From Candidatus Vecturithrix granuli (GTDB lineage: Bacteria; Moduliflexota; Moduliflexia; Moduliflexales; Moduliflexaceae), in NCBI GenBank assembly GCA_000739535.1, contig DF820475.1, positions 87,684 to 151,683 on the forward strand: a stretch of 64,000 nucleotides of DNA, in the 5' to 3' direction. Each line of letters starts with the position of its first letter. The stretch's first letter is position 1. Shown here in pieces: positions 18,558-26,013 of the stretch. The position numbers and the translations under genes were made by a program. Under the pieces are notes generated by a model. That model saw nothing but the letters and a program-made list of their open reading frames with translations, did no database searches and was not told the origin of the DNA.

Positions 18558-18640
18558 AAAAGCAGAAAAAGCCAAACTCGTCGTGAGACGGGGGCGGAAA
18601 GCCATGGGTCTTCAAGCAGAAGACAGCCGGGTTGCCTCCA
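18558..18640 (+). ncRNA. Cyclic di-GMP-I (GEMM-I) riboswitch
   Basis: The aptamer landmarks come in the right order: GCCAAAC (18571-18577); a P2 hairpin with arms CGTC/GACG around GTGA; GGGCGGAAAGCC (about 18592-18603); the tetraloop-receptor side ATGGGTCT; a second hairpin with arms GTCT/AGAC; then CAGCCGGGTTGCC (about 18624-18636). This matches the GEMM-I pattern CAAAC...GCAAAGCC...GGGTCT...AGCCGGGTTGCC, with GGAAAGCC in place of GCAAAGCC. GEMM-I binds c-di-GMP and controls motility, surface and secretion genes. The segment just downstream is a ribosome site (GGAGGT, about 18649-18654) and a tiny frame; folD starts about 190 nt further on. Confidence 0.85.
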
Positions 18641-18660
18641 CAACTTACGGAGGTATGGTT

Positions 18661-18732
18661 ATGAAAAAGTGTTTTATCACTCAATAGCTGGTGATGTAGC
18701 TTTCTACGCTTTTTTTGGCAGGTGAAAAAGGG
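18661..18732 (+). pseudogene. Remnant of the riboswitch-controlled gene (signal-peptide-like frame with stops)
   Basis: A good ribosome site (ACGGAGGT) follows the riboswitch and leads to ATG 18655/18661. The frame MKKCFITQ meets TAG at 18685. Reading on in the same frame gives LVM, a second stop at 18697, then LSTLFLAGEKG. Together this looks like a Sec signal peptide broken by two stop codons, as if the c-di-GMP-regulated secreted protein had decayed. It may equally be a chance frame. No mature protein part is recognised downstream. Confidence 0.35.
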
Positions 18733-18826
18733 TCGTATGTTTTTTTCTTGACATTCCCACAACCTGCTTTTTTGAATATGAGGCATTTATTATGTTATTA
18801 GGGAATATGAAGGAGGGAAATAAATC

Positions 18827-19714
18827 ATGGCTGCGACAATTATTGACGGAAAAAAAATTGCGGAAACGATTCAACAGGAATTGGCGGAAGAAATCAAACA
18901 GTTACAGGCCGAACATCACCTGACTCCCGGATTAGCCGTCGTGCTCGTGGGTGAAAACCCTGCCTCAAAGGTGTATGTGCGCAACAAGAACAAAGCCTGC
19001 CACGACATCGGTATTTATTCCGAACAGCACAACCTACCGCAAGAAGCTTCAGAACAAGAATTATTAGCACTCATTCAACAACTCAACCATGATGACAAGA
19101 TTCACGGAATTCTGGTACAACTGCCTTTGCCGGATCATATTGATGAACATAAGGTGATTAATACTATTTTGCCTGAAAAAGATGTGGATGGATTTCATCC
19201 GGTGAACATCGGCAAATTGATGATCGGTGAAAAAGGCTTTCGTCCCTGTACGCCCTTTGGGGTGCAGAAAATGTTAAGCTATTCGGGCGTACCGATTGAC
19301 GGCGCGCACGTGGTGGTAGTGGGGCGAAGTAATATTGTCGGCAAGCCGATCGCCAACATGCTGCTGCAAAAGCAACCAGACGCCAACGCCACCGTCACGG
19401 TCTGTCATTCACGCACGAAGGATTTAGCCGCGATTACCCGTCAGGCCGATATTTTGATCGCCGCTATCGGCCAGCCTGAAATGATTACAGCGGAGATGGT
19501 CAGCGAAAATGCGGTCGTAATTGACGTGGGCGTCAATCGCATTGAAGACCCGGCCAGTAAAACCGGGTATCGTTTAGTCGGTGATGTCAAATTTGACGAA
19601 GTTTCCCAAAAATGTAAAGCGATTTCCCCGGTTCCCGGCGGAGTGGGGCCAATGACGATTACCATGTTGCTCTATAACACGGTCGAATCCGCGAAACAGT
19701 CGCTTGAACGCTAA
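18827..19714 (+). CDS. folD: Bifunctional methylenetetrahydrofolate dehydrogenase/methenyltetrahydrofolate cyclohydrolase
   Basis: A 295-aa FolD that interconverts 5,10-methylene-, methenyl- and 10-formyl-tetrahydrofolate. Signatures: [17 protein letters not shown] near residue 43 with the catalytic Tyr and Lys, [13 protein letters not shown] near 96, [12 protein letters not shown] near 120 and the NAD(P) motif [13 protein letters not shown] near 162; near the C-terminus comes [12 protein letters not shown] strong AAGGAGGGAA precedes ATG. It heads the C1/electron-transfer cluster and supplies methylene-THF to MetF, consistent with a working methyl branch. A 33-nt palindrome follows the stop. 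Confidence 0.97.
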   Translation: MAATIIDGKKIAETIQQELAEEIKQLQAEHHLTPGLAVVLVGENPASKVYVRNKNKACHDIGIYSEQHNLPQEASEQELLALIQQLNHDDKIHGILVQLPLPDHIDEHKVINTILPEKDVDGFHPVNIGKLMIGEKGFRPCTPFGVQKMLSYSGVPIDGAHVVVVGRSNIVGKPIANMLLQKQPDANATVTVCHSRTKDLAAITRQADILIAAIGQPEMITAEMVSENAVVIDVGVNRIEDPASKTGYRLVGDVKFDEVSQKCKAISPVPGGVGPMTITMLLYNTVESAKQSLER

Positions 19715-19720
19715 AGTTTT

Positions 19721-19753
19721 AGACTCCCGGAGTCTGGGAGACTCCGGGAGTCT
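19721..19753. repeat. 33-nt perfect palindrome after folD
   Basis: Arms AGACTCCCGGAGTCT and AGACTCCGGGAGTCT with a 3-nt GGG spacer. It lies between folD and the HdrA-like gene. It could attenuate transcription, but there is no T-run and it resembles the other dispersed palindromes. Confidence 0.65.
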
Positions 19754-19768
19754 TGTGCAAAGCCTATT

Positions 19769-22117
19769 ATGGGAAAATATTCGATCATTGGAGCGGGAAT
19801 CAGCGGCTGTACGGTGGCTCTGGAACTGGCCGGACAGGGGCATGAGGTGACGCTGCTTGAAGCAAAATCGGTCATTGGCGGAGCGGTTCTGGACTACGCT
19901 TGTAAGGCGACCGATGAGTGCAGCCGCTGCGGTGTGTGCGTGGCTGTGACGCAGATTTCACAGGCAATTCAGCATCAGCGGATTACGACCATTGTCGCAG
20001 CGTCGTTGCAGGCGGTCAACCCCCATAATACGCACCTCGATTTCAGGCTTACCAGGAAAAATCCCGCGATTGATTATCATATCTGTACATTCTGCGATCT
20101 GTGCATTTCAGCCTGTCCCGAAGGGTGCATCACCAAAATACAGCGCGGCGAATTAATCCAATACGCATTTGAGTATGAACGTTGCCGCCTGCATCAGGGA
20201 AATGCCTGTGGCTTATGCGCTGAACAGTGCCCGCAGCAGGCGATTTCAGCCCAATCTTTGTTTACAGAAATGCAGTTCAGCAGTGACGCCGTCTTGATTG
20301 CCACAGGCCATGCGCCCTACAACGCCGCGCAGCACGTTCGTTTCGGGTACGGACGACTTGCAAACGTGATGACCGGTCTTGAGGCCGAACAGATCTTAAG
20401 CCGTCAAAGTTCCTTAGGCGATCCCGCAGAGGATGTCGCCTTTATCCAGTGTGTCGGTTCCCGCGATCCGCGCATCGGCCGGAATTACTGTTCAAGCGTG
20501 TGCTGTGCGTATGCCTTGCGTCTGGCGCATATAATCAAATATCGTCACCCTGAAACGCCGGTTACGATCTATTACATTGATATTCAGCATTTTGATAAAA
20601 CCTTTTCCTTATTCAGAAAAAGCGTTGAAGCGAGCGGCGTCCGTTTTGTGCGCGGGATACCGTTTCTGATTGATCGTTCGAGCAGCGGGAAATTGAAATT
20701 ACACATTGAAAATATGGATGGCGAAGAGACGATTGTTGAACATGATCGCGTCGTGCTGTCAGTGGGCATGGGGCCGGCTGACGACGCCTCACAATGTGCG
20801 TCGTTCTTTGGCCTGGAGCGCGATCAATTCGGATTTTTTACGTCATCTACTCTGCCGAACGTATTTGTCAGCGGCACCTGTCAGGAACCGCAGAGCATTT
20901 CCGAAAGCATGACCGCTGCTCGTGCGATTGCCCTTGGTATGCTGGCTTGCAGCGGTTCTGTAAACAATGAACAACGCACTGCTCAGCGTCCAGGCAATGC
21001 CCTTGCAGATCGTTCTTTCGAACGCAAAAAAATCCCCTTGCAGCAGCAGGTGCTCGTGCTTGGCGATGGGATCGCCGCAAAAACAGTCGTGCAGGAATTA
21101 CAAGGTTTGCACTATCCCGTTGCTTGTGTTGAGTCGGAAAATTTGCTGGAATTCGATGGAAATATCGGCAATTTTACCGCGAAAATCCGGACATCGGGCA
21201 ATGTAAAATCTCAATCCTTCGGAGCGGTTGTGCTAGCCCCGCAGGAAAGCATTGCGAAGAATTTCGACCTGGGGCCCCATATTGCCTCATTCGCTGAGAT
21301 TGACCAACTTCTTGATGAGTTAGCGACGCGCCGTGGGCCAATCTCCATCGGGTTGGTATTAGACCTGGAACGGGATGAGTCCAAAGCCAGCACAGAAACA
21401 GCATTCCAAATTGCAAAACACATCCAGATGCAGCCACGCTATCAGGCGTTCTTATTTTGCCGCGACGTGCGCGTGGCTGCTAAAGACTTGGAAATGCGGT
21501 ACGATGAGGTCAGGCAGGCCGGCGTGAATATCATCAAGTATGAAGGGCAGCTTACCTTTGTACCAGCTGAAAATGGCGTGACAATCAGCTGTTGTGATCA
21601 CATTTTACACCAGACCATCAGCGTCTATTGCGACCGGGTCGCCGTCAGTCCGTGGGAACTTGCCGCTCCGGAAAAGAACCCTCTGGCAGCATTCACCGGC
21701 GTTTCGACAGACACGTATCATCAGATGCAGGACAACAATATTCACCTGTTTCCGATTGACACCAATCGCCCCGGGATTTTTGTGGTAGGGGCCTGTCACG
21801 GGCAGCATTATCTGCCTCAAATCATGCAGGAAGCAAAAGCTGCTGCCCTTGAAGTTCACGCCTTACTTTCGCAAAAAGAGCTTGAAGTTGAATTATCCAA
21901 CGCCGTGATTGACCCGGATAAATGTATTCTGTGCCTGACCTGTCTGCGGAGTTGTCCTCACAAAGCCATCTGGATCAACCACGAAAAAGGCGCGGCCGAA
22001 AGCCTGCCGCAGGTATGCAAAAAATGCGGCATCTGCGCCGGCGAATGTCCGGCCAAAGCCATAGAATTGCCGCTGTATCCGGATCGAGTCATCGAATGGC
22101 ACAAATGTGACGAATGA
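19769..22117 (+). CDS. HdrA-like iron-sulfur flavoprotein with degenerate second half
   Basis: A 782-aa relative of heterodisulfide reductase subunit A. The N-terminal FAD site GAGISGCTVALELAGQGHEVTLLEA is followed by cysteine groups CSRCGVCV near residue 51, CTFCDLCISACPEGC near 109 and CGLCAEQCPQQ near 150. IQCVGSRDPRIGRNYCSSVCCAYALRLAHI (near 228) is the HdrA signature. A second flavoprotein-like half (about 430-690) starts VLVLGDGIAAKTVV, where the GxGxxG is only partly kept. The C-terminus has two [4Fe-4S] motifs, CILCLTCLRSCP and CKKCGICAGECP. Between folD and mvhD/metV/metF, it is the likely bifurcating-type electron hub for MetF. Confidence 0.85.
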   Translation: MGKYSIIGAGISGCTVALELAGQGHEVTLLEAKSVIGGAVLDYACKATDECSRCGVCVAVTQISQAIQHQRITTIVAASLQAVNPHNTHLDFRLTRKNPAIDYHICTFCDLCISACPEGCITKIQRGELIQYAFEYERCRLHQGNACGLCAEQCPQQAISAQSLFTEMQFSSDAVLIATGHAPYNAAQHVRFGYGRLANVMTGLEAEQILSRQSSLGDPAEDVAFIQCVGSRDPRIGRNYCSSVCCAYALRLAHIIKYRHPETPVTIYYIDIQHFDKTFSLFRKSVEASGVRFVRGIPFLIDRSSSGKLKLHIENMDGEETIVEHDRVVLSVGMGPADDASQCASFFGLERDQFGFFTSSTLPNVFVSGTCQEPQSISESMTAARAIALGMLACSGSVNNEQRTAQRPGNALADRSFERKKIPLQQQVLVLGDGIAAKTVVQELQGLHYPVACVESENLLEFDGNIGNFTAKIRTSGNVKSQSFGAVVLAPQESIAKNFDLGPHIASFAEIDQLLDELATRRGPISIGLVLDLERDESKASTETAFQIAKHIQMQPRYQAFLFCRDVRVAAKDLEMRYDEVRQAGVNIIKYEGQLTFVPAENGVTISCCDHILHQTISVYCDRVAVSPWELAAPEKNPLAAFTGVSTDTYHQMQDNNIHLFPIDTNRPGIFVVGACHGQHYLPQIMQEAKAAALEVHALLSQKELEVELSNAVIDPDKCILCLTCLRSCPHKAIWINHEKGAAESLPQVCKKCGICAGECPAKAIELPLYPDRVIEWHKCDE

Positions 22118-22202
22118 TGGGGTGCTTATCACTGTTTTATATTCTTTTCGGAATTTTGAGCAAATTCGTGTTATTCGTGATCTTCGATGACTCCTTAACG
22201 CA

Positions 22203-22580
22203 ATGATGAAGGAACAGAAGAAAATTGTGGTATTCTGTTGTGAAAATTCGGCCTATAAAGCGGCGCAGGCAGTGCAGGATTCCACGCTGCTTGAGGCAAT
22301 AGATATTGTACGCCTGCCCTGTTCCGGAAAGATTGAGATTGGCCTGGTGTTAAAATGTTTTGAGCAAGATGTGCCCGGCGTGCTGATTCTGGCCTGTCCG
22401 ATTGATAATTGTCAATATCTGACCGGCAATAAACGCGCGCGCAAACGGGTGGAGATGATCAAACAAGCCCTGCGCAACGCCGGCTATGACCAGAACAGAG
22501 TCAAACTCGACTTTCTGTCGTCAGTTGATACGCATAAATTCATCAATAGCGTGAAAGAAATGTTGACTGCTAAAGATTGA
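22203..22580 (+). CDS. MvhD/FlpD-family [2Fe-2S] protein, divergent copy
   Basis: A 125-aa protein of the MvhD/FlpD family, which passes electrons between a dehydrogenase and HdrA. Cysteines sit in VVFCCENSAYKAA near residue 11, RLPCSGKIEIG near 38 and LACPIDNCQYLTGN near 62. The first motif differs from the usual CNWCSY form found in the second copy at 31.6 kb, so the two probably serve different partners. The start could be either of two adjacent ATG codons (22203, 22206). The stop TGA (22578-22580) lies inside the first arm of an inverted repeat. Confidence 0.85.
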   Translation: MMKEQKKIVVFCCENSAYKAAQAVQDSTLLEAIDIVRLPCSGKIEIGLVLKCFEQDVPGVLILACPIDNCQYLTGNKRARKRVEMIKQALRNAGYDQNRVKLDFLSSVDTHKFINSVKEMLTAKD

Positions 22581-22645
22581 ATGTTGGATGTTAAATGGTG
22601 AAAGTCTGATCGCCAATAATTCAACATTTAACATCTAACATTCAA
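22577..22645. repeat. Inverted repeat supplying the mvhD stop codon
   Basis: Arms TTGAATGTTGGATGTTAAAT and ATTTAACATCTAACATTCAA match at all but one of 20 positions. The TGA stop of the upstream gene is bases 2-4 of the left arm. The right arm ends 12 bp before the GTG start of metV. Confidence 0.7.
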
Positions 22646-22657
22646 CATTAATACGCC

Positions 22658-23329
22658 GTGATTACTGCTGTTCAAAAGCCGTTTGAAGAAATTATTACGA
22701 TGATTCAGGGGTACGAAAAACTCTTGATCCTCGGCTGCGGCTCCTGCGTGACGGTCTGTATGGTCGGAGGCGAAAAAGAAGTGGGCATTCTGGCCTCTAC
22801 GCTGCGCCTGGCGCATAAGAAACAAAGCCGCTTCATGGAGATTCAAGAAGCCACGATTACCCGCCAGTGCGATCGTGAATTTTTTGATGAGGTCAAAGAT
22901 AATATCGCCTGGGCTGACGCCGTGTTATCCTTAGCCTGCGGCGTAGGCGTACAATTTTGCAGCGAAGTGTTTCCGGGCAAGCGCGTGCTGCCGGCCCTGA
23001 ACACCAAATTCTACGGTACAACCGAGCAGCAGGGAATTTGGACAGAGCGCTGCGGCGGCTGCGGAACCTGTGTGCTGGCTGATTTTGGGGGAATTTGTCC
23101 GATTGCGCGTTGCTCCAAAAGTCTGCTGAATGGCCCTTGCGGAGGGTCTGCCCATGGCAAATGCGAGGTTGACCCGGACAATATTGACTGCGCCTGGCAG
23201 CTTATCTATGATCGCATGACCGCCCTGGGACTCTTGCACAAACTAGAAGAAAATTATCCGATCAAAGATTGGAGCGCCGGACGCGACGGCGGCCCGGGCA
23301 AAATCGTCAGAGAAGATATGTTGTTATAA
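22658..23329 (+). CDS. metV: MetV-like methylenetetrahydrofolate reductase partner subunit
   Basis: A 223-aa zinc/iron-sulfur protein of the MetV family (MTHFR C-terminal catalytic-domain-containing). Cysteine-rich signatures: LGCGSCVTVCMVGGEKEVGIL near residue 26 and the dense RCGGCGTCVLADFGGICPIARCSKSLLNGPCGGS near 128-162. In acetogens MetV binds MetF and accepts electrons for methylene-THF reduction. GTG at 22658 is the start; no ATG lies near. It is immediately followed by metF (15-bp gap), the expected order. Confidence 0.9.
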   Translation: MITAVQKPFEEIITMIQGYEKLLILGCGSCVTVCMVGGEKEVGILASTLRLAHKKQSRFMEIQEATITRQCDREFFDEVKDNIAWADAVLSLACGVGVQFCSEVFPGKRVLPALNTKFYGTTEQQGIWTERCGGCGTCVLADFGGICPIARCSKSLLNGPCGGSAHGKCEVDPDNIDCAWQLIYDRMTALGLLHKLEENYPIKDWSAGRDGGPGKIVREDMLL

Positions 23330-23344
23330 GCAGAAAGAGCATGT

Positions 23345-24301
23345 ATGAATACTAACGCATTCAAAGCCGGAAGTCGTTTGGAAAAAGTGCTGTATGCCGG
23401 ACATTTTGCAGTCACGTCAGAGCTTGGCCCGCCGAAAAGCGCGGATGTGGATGTGATTCTCACAAAGGTCGGCTATCTAAAAGGTTACGTAGATGCGGTG
23501 AACATCACCGATAATCAAACCTCGATTGTGCGCATGTCCTCGCTGGCGACCGGACTGATTGCCATGCAGCATGGATTGGAGCCGGTCGTGCAGATCACCT
23601 GTCGCGACCGCAACCGGATTGCGATTCAGAGCGATGTACTCGGAGCTTATGCCCTGGGGATCAGAAATATCCTCTGTTTGACCGGGGATCATCAGAAATT
23701 TGGCAATCATCCGACCTGCAAAAACGTGTATGACCTGGATTCAATCCAACTTATCCACACCCTGAAAACCATGCGGGATGCGAAGACCTTCCTGTGCGGC
23801 GACGAGATCAGGAACAGCAAAAAATCACCGATTATGGAGCCGCGCATTTTTATCGGCGGGGCCGCCAATCCTTTTGGCGATCCCTTTGAATTTCGGGTGA
23901 TCCGCTTAGCCAAAAAAGTTAAAGCCGGCGTGGATTTCATCCAAACTCAATGTATTTACGACATGGAACGCTTTGAAAAATGGATGGCTCTGGTACGTGA
24001 ACGCGGATTGCACGAGCAAGTCAAGATTCTGGCTGGCGTCACGCCTTTGAAATCAGCCAAAATGGCAATGTATATGCGCGACCATGTGGCTGGCTTAAAA
24101 ATCCCGGATGTTTATATTGAACGGTTAATACAAGCAAAAGACGCCGCTGCCGAAGGGATTAATATCTGCGTTGAACAAATTCAACACCTTCGCACCATCG
24201 CGGGCGTGGCCGGCGTGCACATCATGGCAATTGAATGGGAACAGCGCGTGCCGGAAATTGTCGAAAGGGCTGGCTTGCTGCCGAGGCCAGAAGTTAAGTG
24301 A
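23345..24301 (+). CDS. metF: 5,10-methylenetetrahydrofolate reductase
   Basis: A 318-aa TIM-barrel flavoprotein that reduces methylene-THF to methyl-THF. Family features: FAVTSELGPPKSADVD near residue 23, VNITDNQTSIVRMSSLA near 58, PVVQITCRDRNRIAIQSDVLGAYALGIRNILCLTGDHQ near 86-123, and DFIQTQCIYDMERFEKWM near 197. It sits between metV and hdrC, so reducing power should come from the Hdr/MvhD/Nuo proteins rather than free NAD(P)H, as in the described acetogen MetFV complexes (analogy, not shown here). The stop TGA lies inside a repeat arm. Confidence 0.95.
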   Translation: MNTNAFKAGSRLEKVLYAGHFAVTSELGPPKSADVDVILTKVGYLKGYVDAVNITDNQTSIVRMSSLATGLIAMQHGLEPVVQITCRDRNRIAIQSDVLGAYALGIRNILCLTGDHQKFGNHPTCKNVYDLDSIQLIHTLKTMRDAKTFLCGDEIRNSKKSPIMEPRIFIGGAANPFGDPFEFRVIRLAKKVKAGVDFIQTQCIYDMERFEKWMALVRERGLHEQVKILAGVTPLKSAKMAMYMRDHVAGLKIPDVYIERLIQAKDAAAEGINICVEQIQHLRTIAGVAGVHIMAIEWEQRVPEIVERAGLLPRPEVK

Positions 24302-24398
24302 CTAAAACGACTAAAGTTTATAAGTGTCTAAAATTGTAAGATCTTGTGATTTTAGCCCACTTGTCACTTTAGTCATTTTAGTCACTTTAGTCACTTTA
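24296..24398. repeat. AGTGACTAAA repeat block between metF and hdrC
   Basis: The left part reads AAGTGACTAAAACGACTAAA and the right part has tandem TTTAGTCAC units in inverse orientation, forming an imperfect inverted repeat. The metF stop TGA (24299-24301) belongs to the left arm. A frame starting upstream at 24324 runs through the right arm into hdrC but is not taken as coding. Confidence 0.65.
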
Positions 24399-24401
24399 AA
24401 T

Positions 24402-24884
24402 ATGGAAACAATCACACTCACGAAACTTGATCCGAATTTTAAATTCGAGCTTGCCGAAAAGCCCGGCGCGGCCAATATTCGCAAATGCTATGCCTGCGGC
24501 ACGTGTACGGCCGGATGCCCGGTGTTTCACGTGGAGCATACCTATAATCCGCGCAAACTGATTCATAAGATTCTGCTCGGTATGCGCGAACAGGTACTCA
24601 GTTCCAAGGTAATCTGGCTCTGTCTGCGCTGTTATACCTGTACGGCCAATTGTCCGCATGACGTTGATTTTTCCAATATCATGATGAGCCTGCGCGAGAT
24701 GGCGATTGAAGAAGGCTATGCGCCGCCGGAAATCCTTGAGCAAATTGACTTCCTGACGACTGCTGCCAATGATTTACGTAAGGATTGTATTAATCTCTTC
24801 TTGCATGAAGGCGACATAACAAAAGAGCAAATCCGGGAGAATTTCGAAAAAATGCTGCAACAGATAGAGAAACCGGGTTTTTGA
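24402..24884 (+). CDS. HdrC-like two-[4Fe-4S] protein
   Basis: A 160-aa heterodisulfide-reductase-C-like protein. It has two clusters: CYACGTCTAGCP near residue 28 and CLRCYTCTANCP near 73, each followed by the helical HdrC pattern. HdrC normally shuttles electrons from HdrA to HdrB, yet no HdrB (CCG-domain) gene is found in this window. ATG 24402 is chosen because the upstream extension is repeat DNA. The last residues (KPGF) and the TGA stop come from a 31-nt palindrome straddling the gene end. Confidence 0.88.
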   Translation: METITLTKLDPNFKFELAEKPGAANIRKCYACGTCTAGCPVFHVEHTYNPRKLIHKILLGMREQVLSSKVIWLCLRCYTCTANCPHDVDFSNIMMSLREMAIEEGYAPPEILEQIDFLTTAANDLRKDCINLFLHEGDITKEQIRENFEKMLQQIEKPGF

Positions 24885-24899
24885 CAAAAACCCGGTTTC
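24869..24899. repeat. Palindrome overlapping the hdrC stop
   Basis: Arms GAAACCGGGTTTTT and AAAAACCCGGTTTC, 14 bp and perfect, with loop GAC. The hdrC stop TGA (24882-24884) is at the arm-loop boundary. The hairpin is not followed by a T-run but could affect expression of downstream genes. Confidence 0.75.
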
Positions 24900-24925
24900 T
24901 TCCAGGTTTGCATGGGTTCGAAAAT

Positions 24926-25798
24926 ATGGAAAATAATAAAGTGGGCGCCGTGATGGTGGTTGGAGCCGGGATTGCCGGAATTCAGGCATCTTTGGATCTG
25001 GCGGACAGCGGCTATAAAGTCTATCTGGTGGAGAAAGATCCATCCATTGGCGGTGTGATGACGCAACTGGATAAAACCTTTCCCACCAACGACTGCTCGA
25101 TGTGCATTGTCTCCCCCAAATTGGTCGAGTGCAGCCGCCATGCTAACGTTGAATTGTTAACATATTCAGACATCGAGAAGGTACAGGGGGAAGCCGGACA
25201 TTTCACGATTCGGGTCAATAAAAAAGCGCGCTCCGTTGATCCGGCGAAGTGCACCGGCTGCCGCGAGTGCATGACAGCCTGCCCGGTCAGCAAGCGCATT
25301 CAGATCCCGGAAACCATAGAGCAGGAAGAGACTGAAGAAACGCACATCACGGATCAGATTATCGCGAAATACGGCGGTAAAAAACAGGCCTTGATTATGA
25401 TCCTCCAGGACGTGCAGAACCGTTTTCATTATCTGCCTGAAGCCGCCCTGCGCCGGATCAGTACGCGCTTAGAACTCTCGTTTGCAGAAATTTACGGCAC
25501 TGCCAGCTTTTATAAAGCTTTCAGCCTTGAACCGAGGGGACAACACATCATTCAGGTCTGCATGGGCACAGCCTGCCATGTGCGCGGCGCACAACGCATT
25601 TTAGAAGAATTCGAACGCCTGTTGAGCATCAACACCGGACAGACCACCGAAGATCGCCTGTTTACTTTGGAAACCGTCAATTGTCTGGGAGCCTGCGCGC
25701 TGGGGCCGATTGTGACGGTTGACGAGGGCTATCACGGCAATATGACCCCGGGCGGAGCGGCGAAATTGATTGACAGATATGCCAAGAATAAAAGATAA
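24926..25798 (+). CDS. HdrA N-terminal half fused to NuoE
   Basis: A 290-aa hybrid. Residues 1-120 are the start of an HdrA: FAD motif VVGAGIAGIQASLDLADSGYKVYLVEK, GGVMTQLDKTFPTNDCSMCIVSPKLVEC, then the ferredoxin-type CTGCRECMTACPV. Here a normal HdrA would run on for over 400 residues; this one stops and, after an acidic linker, becomes a NuoE-type thioredoxin-like domain (about 130-290). Its [2Fe-2S] ligands are VCMGTACHVRG and VNCLGACALGP. The missing HdrA half appears in the gene at 28122. ATG 24926 is chosen over 24881, which starts inside the palindrome. Confidence 0.85.
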   Translation: MENNKVGAVMVVGAGIAGIQASLDLADSGYKVYLVEKDPSIGGVMTQLDKTFPTNDCSMCIVSPKLVECSRHANVELLTYSDIEKVQGEAGHFTIRVNKKARSVDPAKCTGCRECMTACPVSKRIQIPETIEQEETEETHITDQIIAKYGGKKQALIMILQDVQNRFHYLPEAALRRISTRLELSFAEIYGTASFYKAFSLEPRGQHIIQVCMGTACHVRGAQRILEEFERLLSINTGQTTEDRLFTLETVNCLGACALGPIVTVDEGYHGNMTPGGAAKLIDRYAKNKR

Positions 25799-26006
25799 CC
25801 TCACCCCCGGCCCTGCCTCCAAAGGAAAGGGGAGAAAAGTTCCCTCCTCCTTTGGAGGCAGGGCTGTTAAGTTCTACGCAATTTTGTCATCTCGACTTCG
25901 CTCGATGACCGGAACACCGGGCGTCGAGCGAAGTCAAGACGGCCTTTCTGACGAGAACTTAATAGCCATAGCCCTGCCCTTTGGGGGAGGGTTGGGGAGG
26001 GGGTAA
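25799..26006. repeat. Composite nested repeat between the HdrA-NuoE and NuoF genes
   Basis: Outer part: CCTGCCTCCAAAGG at the left and CCCTGCCCTTTGGGGGAGG at the right. Nested inside is a unit bounded by AGGGCTGTTAAGTTCTAC (25860-25877) and GAGAACTTAATAGCC (25952-25966). Within that, CATCTCGACTTCGCTCGATG is mirrored by CGTCGAGCGAAGTCAAGACG. The same three-layer build recurs at 34371-34591. Non-coding. Confidence 0.7.
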
Positions 26007-26013
26007 AAACAGC

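Larger units (their letters stand above)
18044..18826. other. 783-bp intergenic region carrying a riboswitch and a decayed reading frame
   Basis: The left half (18044-18530) is A/T-rich and has scattered TTTACA-type motifs in both orientations but no gene. The right half has a TATAAT box (18535-18540), a cyclic-di-GMP-I riboswitch, a tiny frame with in-frame stops, and a TTGACA box (18748-18753) before folD. No protein gene longer than about 60 codons is convincing here. Confidence 0.6.

Noticed and set aside
24324..24401. N-terminal extension of HdrC
   Set aside because: It is made from tandem TTTAGTCAC repeat DNA (VTLVILVTLVTL) and is not part of the HdrC family.
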